Shown here: positions 15,765-22,470 of the stretch, piece after piece | Layout of the letters: each line of letters begins with the position of its first letter | How positions within the stretch are numbered: the first letter of the stretch is position 1 | Source of the DNA: Bacteroidales bacterium UBA5287 | Lineage (GTDB): Bacteria > Bacteroidota > Bacteroidia > Bacteroidales > Dysgonomonadaceae | Assembly (NCBI GenBank): GCA_002411345.1 | Contig: DHSL01000058.1 | Coordinates: 1 to 22,470, forward strand | Direction of reading: 5' to 3' | Length of the DNA stretch: 22,470 nucleotides | Notes under the pieces: model-generated | What the model was told of the DNA's origin: nothing | Database searches by the model: none | The model's input: the letters and a program-made list of their open reading frames with translations, nothing else | Position numbers and translations under genes: made by a program

Positions 15765-16643
15765 ATGAGATTATTTATATTATCTATGAGCATCGTATAT
15801 AGTTTAGTATCAATCCAATTATATGCTCAATCAATTGAAGAAAAAAGTTTACATATAAAATTAAAAAATCAAGGTATAGATCGTGAGTGTTATTTTTATA
15901 AACCAAAGGATTTACCTACACAATCTCCTTTAGTGATAATATTACACGGGTATGGTGGAAATGCACAAAACCAGACTAGTAAATTTATTGATTTAGCTGA
16001 CAAAGAAGGTTTTGCCGTTTGTTATCCGCAGGGAGCTAAAGATAGAAATAATCAGAACTGTTGGAATGTAGGCTATCCTTTTCAATCAGATTATACGATT
16101 AACGATTTGCAATTTATTCGTGATTTGGTTACATATTTGCAAAAAGAATATCACTTAAGCGAAAAGAATATCTTTCTAACGGGTATGTCTAATGGAGGAG
16201 AGATGTGTTATCTGTTTGCTATGGAAAGTCCACAAACATTTCAAGCCATTGCTTCGATAGCTGGACTAACATTGACAAAAATGAAAAGAGTATATTCACG
16301 CCCGGTACCATTTATGGAAGTACATGGTACAAACGATAAAACCTCTTTATGGGAAGGAGACCCAACCAATGCTGGAGGATGGGGATCTTACCTCTCGGTT
16401 CCTGTAGCTATCAGTTACTTAGTTGCTACCAATAAATGTACGCATGAAGTGACTGAGCATTTACCAAGACTTCGTAACGAAGTGATTCTTCATAAATTTA
16501 TGGGTGGACTTCCTGCTTGGGAAGGAGGACCTGAGGTAGAGGTTCGGCTATATGAAGTAACACAAGGCGATCATAGTTGGGCAACTATAGACATGGATAC
16601 AGAAACTGAAGTATGGAATTTTTTTAAAAAATATATTAAGTAA
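15765..16643 (+). CDS. Exported CE1-like esterase (feruloyl/acetylxylan esterase or LpqC type)
   Basis: A 292-residue alpha/beta hydrolase with a signal peptide (1-21, ending YAQS). Motifs: the oxyanion region HGYGGN at 61-66, the nucleophile Ser142 in GMSNGG, the acid Asp191 in HGTNDK and the base His270 in QGDHSW, so the triad is complete. CysCW at 99-100 and Cys147 could be paired. This matches the carbohydrate esterase family 1 / polyhydroxybutyrate-depolymerase-like group, which removes feruloyl or acetyl groups from hemicellulose; the true substrate is not decided by sequence. It precedes a tandem esterase gene on the same strand by 68 bp, but that gene has its own promoter-like element. 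The start at 15765 gives a good signal peptide. Confidence 0.85.
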   Translation: MRLFILSMSIVYSLVSIQLYAQSIEEKSLHIKLKNQGIDRECYFYKPKDLPTQSPLVIILHGYGGNAQNQTSKFIDLADKEGFAVCYPQGAKDRNNQNCWNVGYPFQSDYTINDLQFIRDLVTYLQKEYHLSEKNIFLTGMSNGGEMCYLFAMESPQTFQAIASIAGLTLTKMKRVYSRPVPFMEVHGTNDKTSLWEGDPTNAGGWGSYLSVPVAISYLVATNKCTHEVTEHLPRLRNEVILHKFMGGLPAWEGGPEVEVRLYEVTQGDHSWATIDMDTETEVWNFFKKYIK

Positions 16644-16669
16644 ATTAATAAAACTTTTATCAATTTACT

Positions 16670-16677
16670 TACTTTTG
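16670..16677 (+). promoter_or_regulatory. Candidate -7 element of the tandem esterase gene
   Basis: TACTTTTG matches TAnnTTTG, 35 bp before the start at 16712. No TTTG is seen at the -33 distance. It suggests that the gene can be transcribed apart from the CE1-like gene upstream. Confidence 0.4.
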
Positions 16678-16711
16678 TATACGTTACTTTATCTTAAAAA
16701 AATATACAGCA

Positions 16712-18451
16712 ATGAGAAAAATGTCATGCTTATTAACTTTTCTTCTTAGTATTAGTATTAGTTTGTTTGCTAGTGAAAGAGTTGCTATTTGGCCAAAGGA
16801 TAAAATGCCACATAGGCAAGATCATCAGATAGCTGCTATGACAGACGAGGCTGGGAAAAAAGATTTTAATGCTGACAAGAATCGGATAGCTTACTTGGAA
16901 TGGTACGATGCACCAGCTAAGGAAGTACGTAATGGAGGATGTATGATTCTCATTTCAGGCGGTTCTTACGAGAACTGTTGTGATGTAGGACTTATTAAAC
17001 TATGGAACGAAACATTTACTCAATTAGGATTTCAATGTGTAAACTTTGTATATAGGACACCTAGACCTGTAGGGCTTCCTATTTATCAAACTGCATGGGA
17101 AGATGGACAACGTGCTGTTCGTAAAGTGCGAAGTGAAGCTAAAAAACGTGGATTTGATCCAGATAAGATAGGAGTTATATCTATGTCGGCAGGTTCGCAT
17201 TTAGCTTTATTGCTGGCTACTAGTTCGCAAACATCGGCTTATGAAAAAGTGGACCAAATAGACGAACTACCTTGCAACATTAATTGGGCGATTGTTAATG
17301 CTCCAGCCTATGGTACTACCGATGCAGAAACAGGTATACCTGCTAGTCGACAAGGATATGGAACGGATGTGAGTTTGAGTAAAGTTTTTAAATTTGATGA
17401 AGGAACCTGTCCGATGAGTCTTCATCACGGAGGAACTGATATTTATTCTTCACGGACTTCTACTTTGATTTATCGCCAACTCAGACGAATGAATATACCT
17501 GCCGAATTACATCTATATGCAGATAAGGGACATGGCGCTTTCGGACTAGAAAGAGGAATTGAATTTATGCGCCAAATGGGATATATGGGTAATCTGGAAA
17601 AAGAAGAAGAATTGATGAAGCGATATGCTTCCGATGATAGTCGTACCGATTATTTTAAGATAAATATTTGGCCAGATGGAAAAACACCAGATATTCAACC
17701 TAATCAATGCACACCTTATTTAGAATGGCATACACCAAAAAATCTAAAGACAAAAGCGATACAAATTATATTCTCGGGCGGAAGTTATGAGGGTAACAAC
17801 CCTGATGGTTTTGAAGTAGCACCTGCCCGTCGCTATCTAAATGAAATGGGAATAACAGTCGTAACATTAAAGTATCGTACACCTAGACCTACTACAGGGT
17901 TATCTAAACATACCACAGCTTGGCAAGACTTGCAGCGTACCATCAAAATCGTACGAAGCGAAGCGTCTAAACGCGGGCTTGATCCAGAACGAATAGGTAT
18001 TATGGGTAGTTCTGCAGGTGGGCATTTAACTTTGATGGGGGTTACTTCATCTTTGCATCAGTCTTATTTGCCTATTGACGAAATTGATAAACTTCCTTGT
18101 AATGTACAATGGGGAATTGGTATTTATCCTGCGTATGCACTAACCGATGGCTCGGAACAAACCAACATAGGTAAAGGTAATGAAGATAGTGCTGTACTCG
18201 TTCCGGAATTCTCTTTCGATTTAAAAACTGCTCCCATGCTATTTGTACACGGAGATGCTGACGGATGGGCTGCTATGAACTCAGTAAAGACTTGGGAAAA
18301 AATGCAACAAATGGGAATTCAGAGCGAACTTCATACCTTAGCTACGCGTGAGCACTGTTTCCAGGTCAAAGCATCTCCAGGAACAGGGAGCTACACTTAC
18401 CTGGAACGTATTTGGGAATTCCTTTCCTCTAAGGGATTTAATAAAGAATAG
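16712..18451 (+). CDS. Exported protein with two tandem alpha/beta hydrolase (esterase) domains
   Basis: A 579-residue protein with a signal peptide (1-20) and two homologous esterase domains (about 22-295 and 312-575), related to the acetyl-esterase/BD-FAE-like alpha/beta hydrolases. Shared landmarks occur in both: SGGSYE (82-87; 355-360), YRTPRP (114-119; 388-393), KVRSEAKKRGFDPDKIG and IVRSEASKRGLDPERIG, and DELPCNI/DKLPCNV. Triads: Ser159, Asp243, His274 in the first; Ser434, Asp517, His548 in the second. The first nucleophile elbow reads SMSAGS, without the usual leading Gly, the second GSSAGG is canonical. Both may be active on different ester positions. Family knowledge points to acetyl or feruloyl removal from plant polysaccharides. 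Each domain is full length, so the gene arose by internal duplication or fusion. Confidence 0.88.
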   Translation: MRKMSCLLTFLLSISISLFASERVAIWPKDKMPHRQDHQIAAMTDEAGKKDFNADKNRIAYLEWYDAPAKEVRNGGCMILISGGSYENCCDVGLIKLWNETFTQLGFQCVNFVYRTPRPVGLPIYQTAWEDGQRAVRKVRSEAKKRGFDPDKIGVISMSAGSHLALLLATSSQTSAYEKVDQIDELPCNINWAIVNAPAYGTTDAETGIPASRQGYGTDVSLSKVFKFDEGTCPMSLHHGGTDIYSSRTSTLIYRQLRRMNIPAELHLYADKGHGAFGLERGIEFMRQMGYMGNLEKEEELMKRYASDDSRTDYFKINIWPDGKTPDIQPNQCTPYLEWHTPKNLKTKAIQIIFSGGSYEGNNPDGFEVAPARRYLNEMGITVVTLKYRTPRPTTGLSKHTTAWQDLQRTIKIVRSEASKRGLDPERIGIMGSSAGGHLTLMGVTSSLHQSYLPIDEIDKLPCNVQWGIGIYPAYALTDGSEQTNIGKGNEDSAVLVPEFSFDLKTAPMLFVHGDADGWAAMNSVKTWEKMQQMGIQSELHTLATREHCFQVKASPGTGSYTYLERIWEFLSSKGFNKE

Positions 18452-18805
18452 TTTAAAATCGCAACTTGATGGTATGAATAAAATACTTGTAATTAGAAAG
18501 GGAGCCATTAAAGATTATTGGAATAGTAGTATGGACAGGAATAATTGTTATCTTTGAACAGTGAGATTACGAAAATACATATCAATAATTTACACGGACT
18601 AATCCTATTTATTGAAGCTTTTTTTATGGGTAAGTTATTCCCCAAAGAGTATATATATGAAATGCAAGATTGGAATAATATTTTTATAGTTGGGACTGTA
18701 AATCAAGTTGCACATCCCGATATTTCATTCAAAACAATGATTAAATTGGCGCAAATAGTAATAAAAAACTAAGAGTAACAATAATACAGGATAATAAAAG
18801 CAGGA
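18452..18805. other. Stretch between esterase and methyltransferase genes
   Basis: No clear gene. It holds one weak plus-strand frame (18545-18772, listed separately), a TATCTTTG (18549-18556) that fits the -7 consensus, and no terminator hairpin that I can see for either converging gene. Confidence 0.4.
18545..18772 (+). CDS. Doubtful small ORF
   Basis: A 75-residue frame; an internal ATG at 18626 would give 48 residues starting MGKLFPKEYIYEMQDWNNIF, and this part (with IVGTVNQVAHPDISFKTMIK) looks more protein-like than the first 27 codons. A TATCTTTG at 18549 could serve as a -7 element for the shorter version. I see no known domain. It may be the end of a lost gene or chance. Confidence 0.25.
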   Translation: MLSLNSEITKIHINNLHGLILFIEAFFMGKLFPKEYIYEMQDWNNIFIVGTVNQVAHPDISFKTMIKLAQIVIKN

Positions 18806-19435
18806 TTATTTTACAGTCTCTTTTCTCCCAACAAACCGTATTACAGAAGCTGTCCCACTATGATAGTTCCCTTCCTGCAACTCAATCTCCTTCTCTTTGA
18901 GTTCCAGAATCGAATATTTATTATAGTCGTTTTGAATGTCCTGGATGGTATATAAAAAGTCTATATTTCTCGGACCGCCAACATTACTGTTTTTCTTTTG
19001 ATACTCGATATGATTCTTACTGAATAGTTCTGCTATTATAACACCACCCGGGCGTAATAATTTATAAATTGAATCCTGTAACAAAGTACTTTCCTCTTTG
19101 GCCAAATGCATATATATTAATGCCACAGCGTCAAATTGCTCATTTTGATAATCAAGATTCTGTATCTCACCCACTCTGTAATCTATTTGCACATTGTGTT
19201 TTGATGCGAGTTTTTCTGCTTTCATCTTTCCTGCCGAACTTATATCATATGCCCATACATCCCAACCCTTTTGGGCAGCATAAACAGAATTTCTCCCCTC
19301 CCCTTCACCGGGGAGTAAAATTTTTCCAACAGGTAACTTGTCCAATTGTTCCTTAAAATAGTTATTTGGCAGTTCACCATATACATATTCATCACTTGAA
19401 TATCTGTCATTCCAATTATCTGCTATTTTATTCAT
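18806..19435 (-). CDS. Class I SAM-dependent methyltransferase (TehB-like)
   Basis: A 209-residue cytosolic enzyme. It has an N-terminal WNDRYSSDEYVYGELPNNYF stretch typical of TehB/thiopurine-type methyltransferases, SAM motif I at about 39-48 (ILLPGEGEGRNSVYAA), the acidic residue after strand 2 (VWAYDIS), motif with FDAVALIYMHL at about 103-113 and LLRPGGVIIAELFS (about 125-138). The family transfers methyl groups to tellurite, thiols or other small acceptors, which would suit a detoxifying role beside the disulfide-reductase gene. The substrate is not shown by sequence. It lies 235 bp downstream of the CoA-disulfide reductase gene on the same strand, without a terminator that I can confirm, so cotranscription is possible. 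Confidence 0.87.
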   Translation of the reverse strand: MNKIADNWNDRYSSDEYVYGELPNNYFKEQLDKLPVGKILLPGEGEGRNSVYAAQKGWDVWAYDISSAGKMKAEKLASKHNVQIDYRVGEIQNLDYQNEQFDAVALIYMHLAKEESTLLQDSIYKLLRPGGVIIAELFSKNHIEYQKKNSNVGGPRNIDFLYTIQDIQNDYNKYSILELKEKEIELQEGNYHSGTASVIRFVGRKETVK

Positions 19436-19497
19436 AAGAATTTGATAGAATAATAAAAATCATTTCATCACTTTATCTTAACTTGTTGTTCTATTTT

Positions 19498-19525
19498 TGG
19501 GGAGAATCATAGTATTCCCCCCCCA
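19498..19525. other. Hairpin and C-run between reductase and methyltransferase genes
   Basis: GGGG and GAAT pair with ATTC and CCCC, with one bulged A in the left arm and a loop CATAGT; the right arm runs on into eight C. No T-run follows on either strand, so it is not a normal terminator. Homopolymeric C makes this a possible length-variable site in front of the methyltransferase gene. Confidence 0.3.
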
Positions 19526-19630
19526 ATAATATGAAATAAACGCTGTCTTTATGTTTGATTGATTCCTTAAATATTTCTTTTATAATGCAGGGTGAGTTTG
19601 TGGGTAGTTTCTTTATCTTTTTAAATAACA

Positions 19631-19642
19631 TTACCCGGGTAA
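19631..19642. other. 12-bp perfect palindrome
   Basis: TTACCCGGGTAA, 29 bp after the reductase stop. Could be a small hairpin or a protein site; nothing else supports either. Confidence 0.25.
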
Positions 19643-19670
19643 ATTAGAGAGCACCTATTTTCCTATAAGT

Positions 19671-21677
19671 TTATTTTCTCCTCATCATATGCATTAATCC
19701 TCCTCCATTTTTGACATTTGTGAAACCCATTTTGCGAAGCATCTGCTGGCCATAAGCCGAGCGAGCACCCGAAGCGCAATAAAGGGTGATATCACGAGAT
19801 TTGCTGCCAAGCTCATCTATTCTTTTTTCTAATTCATCTAACGAAATGTTGATGGCGTTCGGATATGCTCCTCTTAAAAATTCCATAGGTGTGCGAACGT
19901 CAACCACTAATGGTGTATTGGCATTTGTAGTTAGAGAAGAGTCTTTTTTCTTATCCATAACAATATCTTCCCTGGTCTTATCTACTGTTTTCCTTTCCAG
20001 TTTTGGTAAATTTACTCGAATATTATGGAAACCGATTGCATAGGTTTGGCGCTGTAATGAAATGAACCCACCTGAAATATTGTATACATTATCGACGCCT
20101 GAATTCTTGAGCATGCGTAACGCTTGGTGACCTTTCTTGCCTGTTTCGTCGTACACTAAAATGTTGGAATCTTTAGGAATCGATTTAAGTTCTTCATGAA
20201 GCATTTCAAGCGGCACATTGTAGGCACCATAGATACTTCCTTTTTCAAACGAAAACGTGTCACGTACATCAATTACAATGGAGTTGTGATCTTTTACCCA
20301 TTCATCCAACTCGCCAACAGTTATTGAAGGACTGAAACCGCTCTGTTGATTCTCGGCTGTATAAGCGGCCATGTTCATGACATCATTAGCCGTCCCAAGT
20401 GGAGGAGAATAAGAAAAATCAATGTCTGCAAGGTCATGAATAGTGAGATTCCCTGCAATTGCAGATGCTATCACATCGAGACGGCGGTCGGCGCCTTTGT
20501 AACCAGCAGTTTGTCCTCCCAACACAGCTCCAGTTTCAGTATTGTAAACCAGCATCACTGATACATTTTCTGCTCCTGGATAATAAGCAGTATGATGCTC
20601 TTTATGTACTACCACTGCTTTTGCAGGAATACCTTCAGCAAGAGCTTGCTTAAGAGAGAGACCCGTGATACCCGCAACAGCTTCAAACACACGAAGGATT
20701 GATGTTCCCATCGCGCCCTTGTAAGCATGCTTGCCTCCCATCATATTCTCAGCAGCAATCCTTCCCTGACGATTGGCTGGTCCCGCAAGCGGAATTCTAA
20801 CTCTTTTGCCTGATACCCGATTTTCTACTTCCACCATATCTCCTGCAGCATAAATATGTTCATCTGAAGTTTGTAAGTATTCATTCACCAGTAAACCACC
20901 CGATTCGCCAATTTCAAGACTGGCCTCAGTTGCAAGTTGCAAAGTAGGACGAACTCCAATCGACATCAGAACCATATCGGCATCTATAATAGTGCCATCG
21001 TTGATTTTTACCGATTTTGATGTAATGCTTGTGACACTCTTTCCCGTATGAATATTCACTCCATATGAAAGCATTTCCTGCTCAATATATCCTGCGGTTT
21101 CGGCATCCATCACAGACATCACGTGCGGCATCATCTCAATGAGATGCACATTCAACCCACGTTTCACTAAAGCTTCTACCATCTCAAGACCAATAAAACC
21201 ACCGCCAATTACGACTGCACTTCTGGGAGATTTTTCTTCGATGTGCCGATATATATTATCCATATCGTTAAGCGTCCATAAAGTATAAACATGGTCCAAA
21301 TTAGCACCCTCAATGTTGGGCTTAATTGGACGACCTCCTTGAGCCAACAGCAATTTATCATATTTATGATTCTTGATATCGCCGGTTCTAACGTCCAAAG
21401 ATGTAACAGTTTTGTTTTGTCTGTCAATGTTGGTAATACGTGTGTTCACATGCACATCCACTTGATATTGTTCGTTGAAGCTCTCAGGGCTTTGCAGAAT
21501 CAATTTCGAACGACTTTTGATATCACCTCCAATATAGTAAGGGAGACCACAATTGGCAAAAGAAATGTCGGGGCCTGTTTCAAACATCGTGATACTTGCA
21601 TCGGACGATAACCGGCGTACCTTCGCTGCAGCTGTTGCTCCTGACGCTACACCCCCTACAATAATAATTTTTTCCAT
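19671..21677 (-). CDS. CoA-disulfide reductase fused to two rhodanese domains
   Basis: The start at 21677 (MEKIIIVGGVASG) gives 668 residues; the open frame runs 26 codons further into the promoter. Residues 1-445 are an FAD/NAD(P)H flavoprotein: GGVASG dinucleotide motif at the N-terminus, redox Cys43 in SFANCGLPYY (the CoA-disulfide reductase single-Cys site), GGGFIGLEMVEAL for the second nucleotide and the YAAGDMVE FAD motif, then a dimer domain. Two rhodanese domains follow. The first (about 450-550) has VIDVRDTFSFEKG but reads VYDETGKKGHQA where the catalytic Cys should be, so it is inactive. The second (about 588-668) has VVDVRTPMEFLRGAYPNA and the catalytic Cys in LYCASGARSAYG. The enzyme reduces CoA disulfide, persulfide or polysulfide, with the rhodanese moving sulfane sulfur. 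Single-rhodanese fusions are common; this double one is less so. An ArsR-type palindrome overlaps its promoter. Confidence 0.93.
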   Translation of the reverse strand: MEKIIIVGGVASGATAAAKVRRLSSDASITMFETGPDISFANCGLPYYIGGDIKSRSKLILQSPESFNEQYQVDVHVNTRITNIDRQNKTVTSLDVRTGDIKNHKYDKLLLAQGGRPIKPNIEGANLDHVYTLWTLNDMDNIYRHIEEKSPRSAVVIGGGFIGLEMVEALVKRGLNVHLIEMMPHVMSVMDAETAGYIEQEMLSYGVNIHTGKSVTSITSKSVKINDGTIIDADMVLMSIGVRPTLQLATEASLEIGESGGLLVNEYLQTSDEHIYAAGDMVEVENRVSGKRVRIPLAGPANRQGRIAAENMMGGKHAYKGAMGTSILRVFEAVAGITGLSLKQALAEGIPAKAVVVHKEHHTAYYPGAENVSVMLVYNTETGAVLGGQTAGYKGADRRLDVIASAIAGNLTIHDLADIDFSYSPPLGTANDVMNMAAYTAENQQSGFSPSITVGELDEWVKDHNSIVIDVRDTFSFEKGSIYGAYNVPLEMLHEELKSIPKDSNILVYDETGKKGHQALRMLKNSGVDNVYNISGGFISLQRQTYAIGFHNIRVNLPKLERKTVDKTREDIVMDKKKDSSLTTNANTPLVVDVRTPMEFLRGAYPNAINISLDELEKRIDELGSKSRDITLYCASGARSAYGQQMLRKMGFTNVKNGGGLMHMMRRK

Positions 21678-21723
21678 ATTTATGTTTATAGCTTTAATTG
21701 TATGCTTACTTTTAAATTTTGCG

Positions 21724-21731
21724 CAAAAATA
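21724..21731 (-). promoter_or_regulatory. Candidate -7 element of the reductase gene
   Basis: The minus strand reads TATTTTTG, which fits TAnnTTTG, 46 bp before the start at 21677. The -33 position overlaps the palindrome at 21746-21765. Confidence 0.45.
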
Positions 21732-21745
21732 CAAAGAAAATAGAA

Positions 21746-21765
21746 ACATGTACATATGTTCATAT
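21746..21765. promoter_or_regulatory. ArsR/SmtB-type operator candidate
   Basis: The minus strand reads ATATGAACATATGTACATGT, an imperfect palindrome (8 of 10 half-site positions pair) that resembles the ATATGAACA-TGTTCATAT operators of ArsR/SmtB repressors. It covers the expected -33 region, so binding would block the promoter. No ArsR gene is present in the window. Confidence 0.5.
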
Positions 21766-21834
21766 GTTATATAAAATAAATTAATGAGCTATTGATGGGT
21801 ATTATTAGTTGATTGAAAAAAAACTGCTAAATAG

Positions 21835-21871
21835 TCGGCTATTTTATTTGATTGTAGCCGATTTTTGTTTT
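21835..21871 (+). terminator. Terminator-like hairpin
   Basis: TCGGCTA (21835-21841) pairs with TAGCCGA (21855-21861), loop 13 nt, followed by TTTTTGTTTT. There is no plus-strand gene upstream. On the minus strand an eight-T run lies about 12 nt beyond the stem, so it could also stop transcription coming from the right. Confidence 0.4.
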
Positions 21872-21988
21872 GCTAAATAATCATATACAAATTATTTTAA
21901 CAGATTCAATCCATCTTTCGCCGACTTATCAGATGGGGAGATGTATTGAATTGCTGTTTGAGCATAGCGAGTTCAAATCAAATAGTGA

Positions 21989-22123
21989 GCGGGTAACAAG
22001 CGGGTGATTGAATTATTGAAGCCGAGAAAAATATTAATAATCCAGAAAAAGAAAAACGATTTCAAGGACTATCCTAAAATAATTGAAACTTCACTTTCCG
22101 ATACAGAAAGTGCAAATAATTGA
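21989..22123 (+). pseudogene. Possible 44-codon coding remnant
   Basis: The frame opens after TAG-TGA and runs to TGA at 22121-22123; a GTG near its start is the only start codon. The reading KRVIELLKPRKILIIQKKKN followed by DFKDYPKIIETSLSDTESAN is protein-like, but I know no family. It could be the tail of a lost gene. Confidence 0.2.
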
Positions 22124-22260
22124 ATATTAGATATTTATTCTTTTACCGATACAAATTAACGTTCACATTCTATTTACTTGTTTTTGATTATCAGATAGTT
22201 ACAAAAGAAACTCCGTTTTTTAGGCTTATTCGATGTATATCAGACAATTACATTTCCTAA

Positions 22261-22280
22261 TTTGTACCGAGTTTGTACCG
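22261..22280 (+). repeat. Two tandem TTTGTACCG copies
   Basis: TTTGTACCG at 22261-22269 and 22272-22280, 11 bp apart. Repeated GTACC-type words near integrase or attachment regions are familiar in Bacteroidota mobile elements, but no integrase is seen here, so the meaning is open. Confidence 0.4.
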
Positions 22281-22419
22281 CATTTCCTTGAGTTTTAACC
22301 ATAAACCACTGTAAAACACTATAGATAAACATATTGCATTTCCTATCTTAAGTTCAAAAAACACCTTTTTACAGTTTTTCTTTTCTTTATTGTTTTCTTT
22401 GCCTTTTCCAGCATAAGAA

Positions 22420-22470
22420 CTAATCCTTATTTATAATTATCCATTTCCCTGATTTTGTAGCTCCTTCGTG
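22420..22470 (-). CDS. Possible 3' end of a gene entering from the right
   Basis: The minus strand is open from the window edge for 16 codons (HEGATKSGKWIIINKD) and then stops with TAG. It is too short to judge. Confidence 0.15.
   Translation of the reverse strand, partial: HEGATKSGKWIIINKD

Larger units (their letters stand above)
21772..22470. other. Region without a convincing gene at the right edge
   Basis: About 700 bp of AT-rich DNA. It holds a terminator-like hairpin (21835-21871), a 44-codon frame (21989-22123), a 7-bp hairpin (CACTTTC/GAAAGTG, 22092-22112), two TTTGTACCG repeats (22261-22280) and, at the edge on the minus strand, a 16-codon open end (22420-22470). None supports a firm gene call. 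Confidence 0.5.

Noticed and set aside
21678..21755. Longer start of the CoA-disulfide reductase
   Set aside because: The dinucleotide-binding motif begins directly at MEKIIIVGG, and the extension covers the promoter.
22339..22414. 23-codon lysine-rich frame on the minus strand
   Set aside because: Too short and composition-driven; nothing supports translation.

Overview
The window looks like chromosomal DNA of a low-GC member of the Bacteroidota, most likely order Bacteroidales. The reasons are several TAnnTTTG promoter elements at about the right distance from starts, no clear Shine-Dalgarno sequences, many exported proteins ending their signal peptides in AQ/GQ, a periplasmic TPR sensor kinase of the type common in this phylum, and an IS30-type transposase remnant. 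No rRNA, tRNA or CRISPR array was seen.

Layout. (1) 1-2069, minus strand: an exported endonuclease/exonuclease/phosphatase-family hydrolase, cut by the window edge, follows an exported right-handed beta-helix protein by 6 bp. (2) 2198-6260 is a patchwork: an extra-looking rsgA GTPase gene lies between two copies of a 13-bp direct repeat, followed by a gene-end remnant, an intact MerR/GyrI-like regulator, a small unknown gene, a possible coding remnant, an exported DUF1579-like protein, and a decayed copy of the last 138 bp of the MerR gene that still has a strong terminator hairpin. (3) 6295-7729: an exported Ig-like plus ricin-type lectin protein and a truncated AlbA_2 (Schlafen-type) fragment.

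(4) 7854-15176 is the most system-like part. A TPR histidine kinase, a NarL/LuxR response regulator and a 46-codon ORF are chained by ATGA and TAATG overlaps on the minus strand. Divergent from them is a plus-strand set: an OmpA-family lipid/peptidoglycan-anchor protein with a LamG-like middle domain, an exported TPR protein with a glycine-rich C-terminal domain 6 bp downstream, and an exported unknown protein. The arrangement suggests a two-component system that monitors and controls a cell-envelope complex, but this is inference from gene order.

(5) 15177-15764: N-terminally deleted, frameshifted IS30 transposase remnant. (6) 15765-18451: two exported esterase genes, a CE1-like enzyme and a tandem double alpha/beta hydrolase, probably acting on acylated plant polysaccharides. 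(7) 18452-19435: a small doubtful ORF and a TehB-like methyltransferase. (8) 19671-21677: a CoA-disulfide reductase fused to two rhodanese domains, the first without a catalytic cysteine, preceded by a good ArsR/SmtB-type palindrome over its promoter. (9) 21772-22470: no convincing gene; hairpins, a short open frame and a repeated TTTGTACCG motif.
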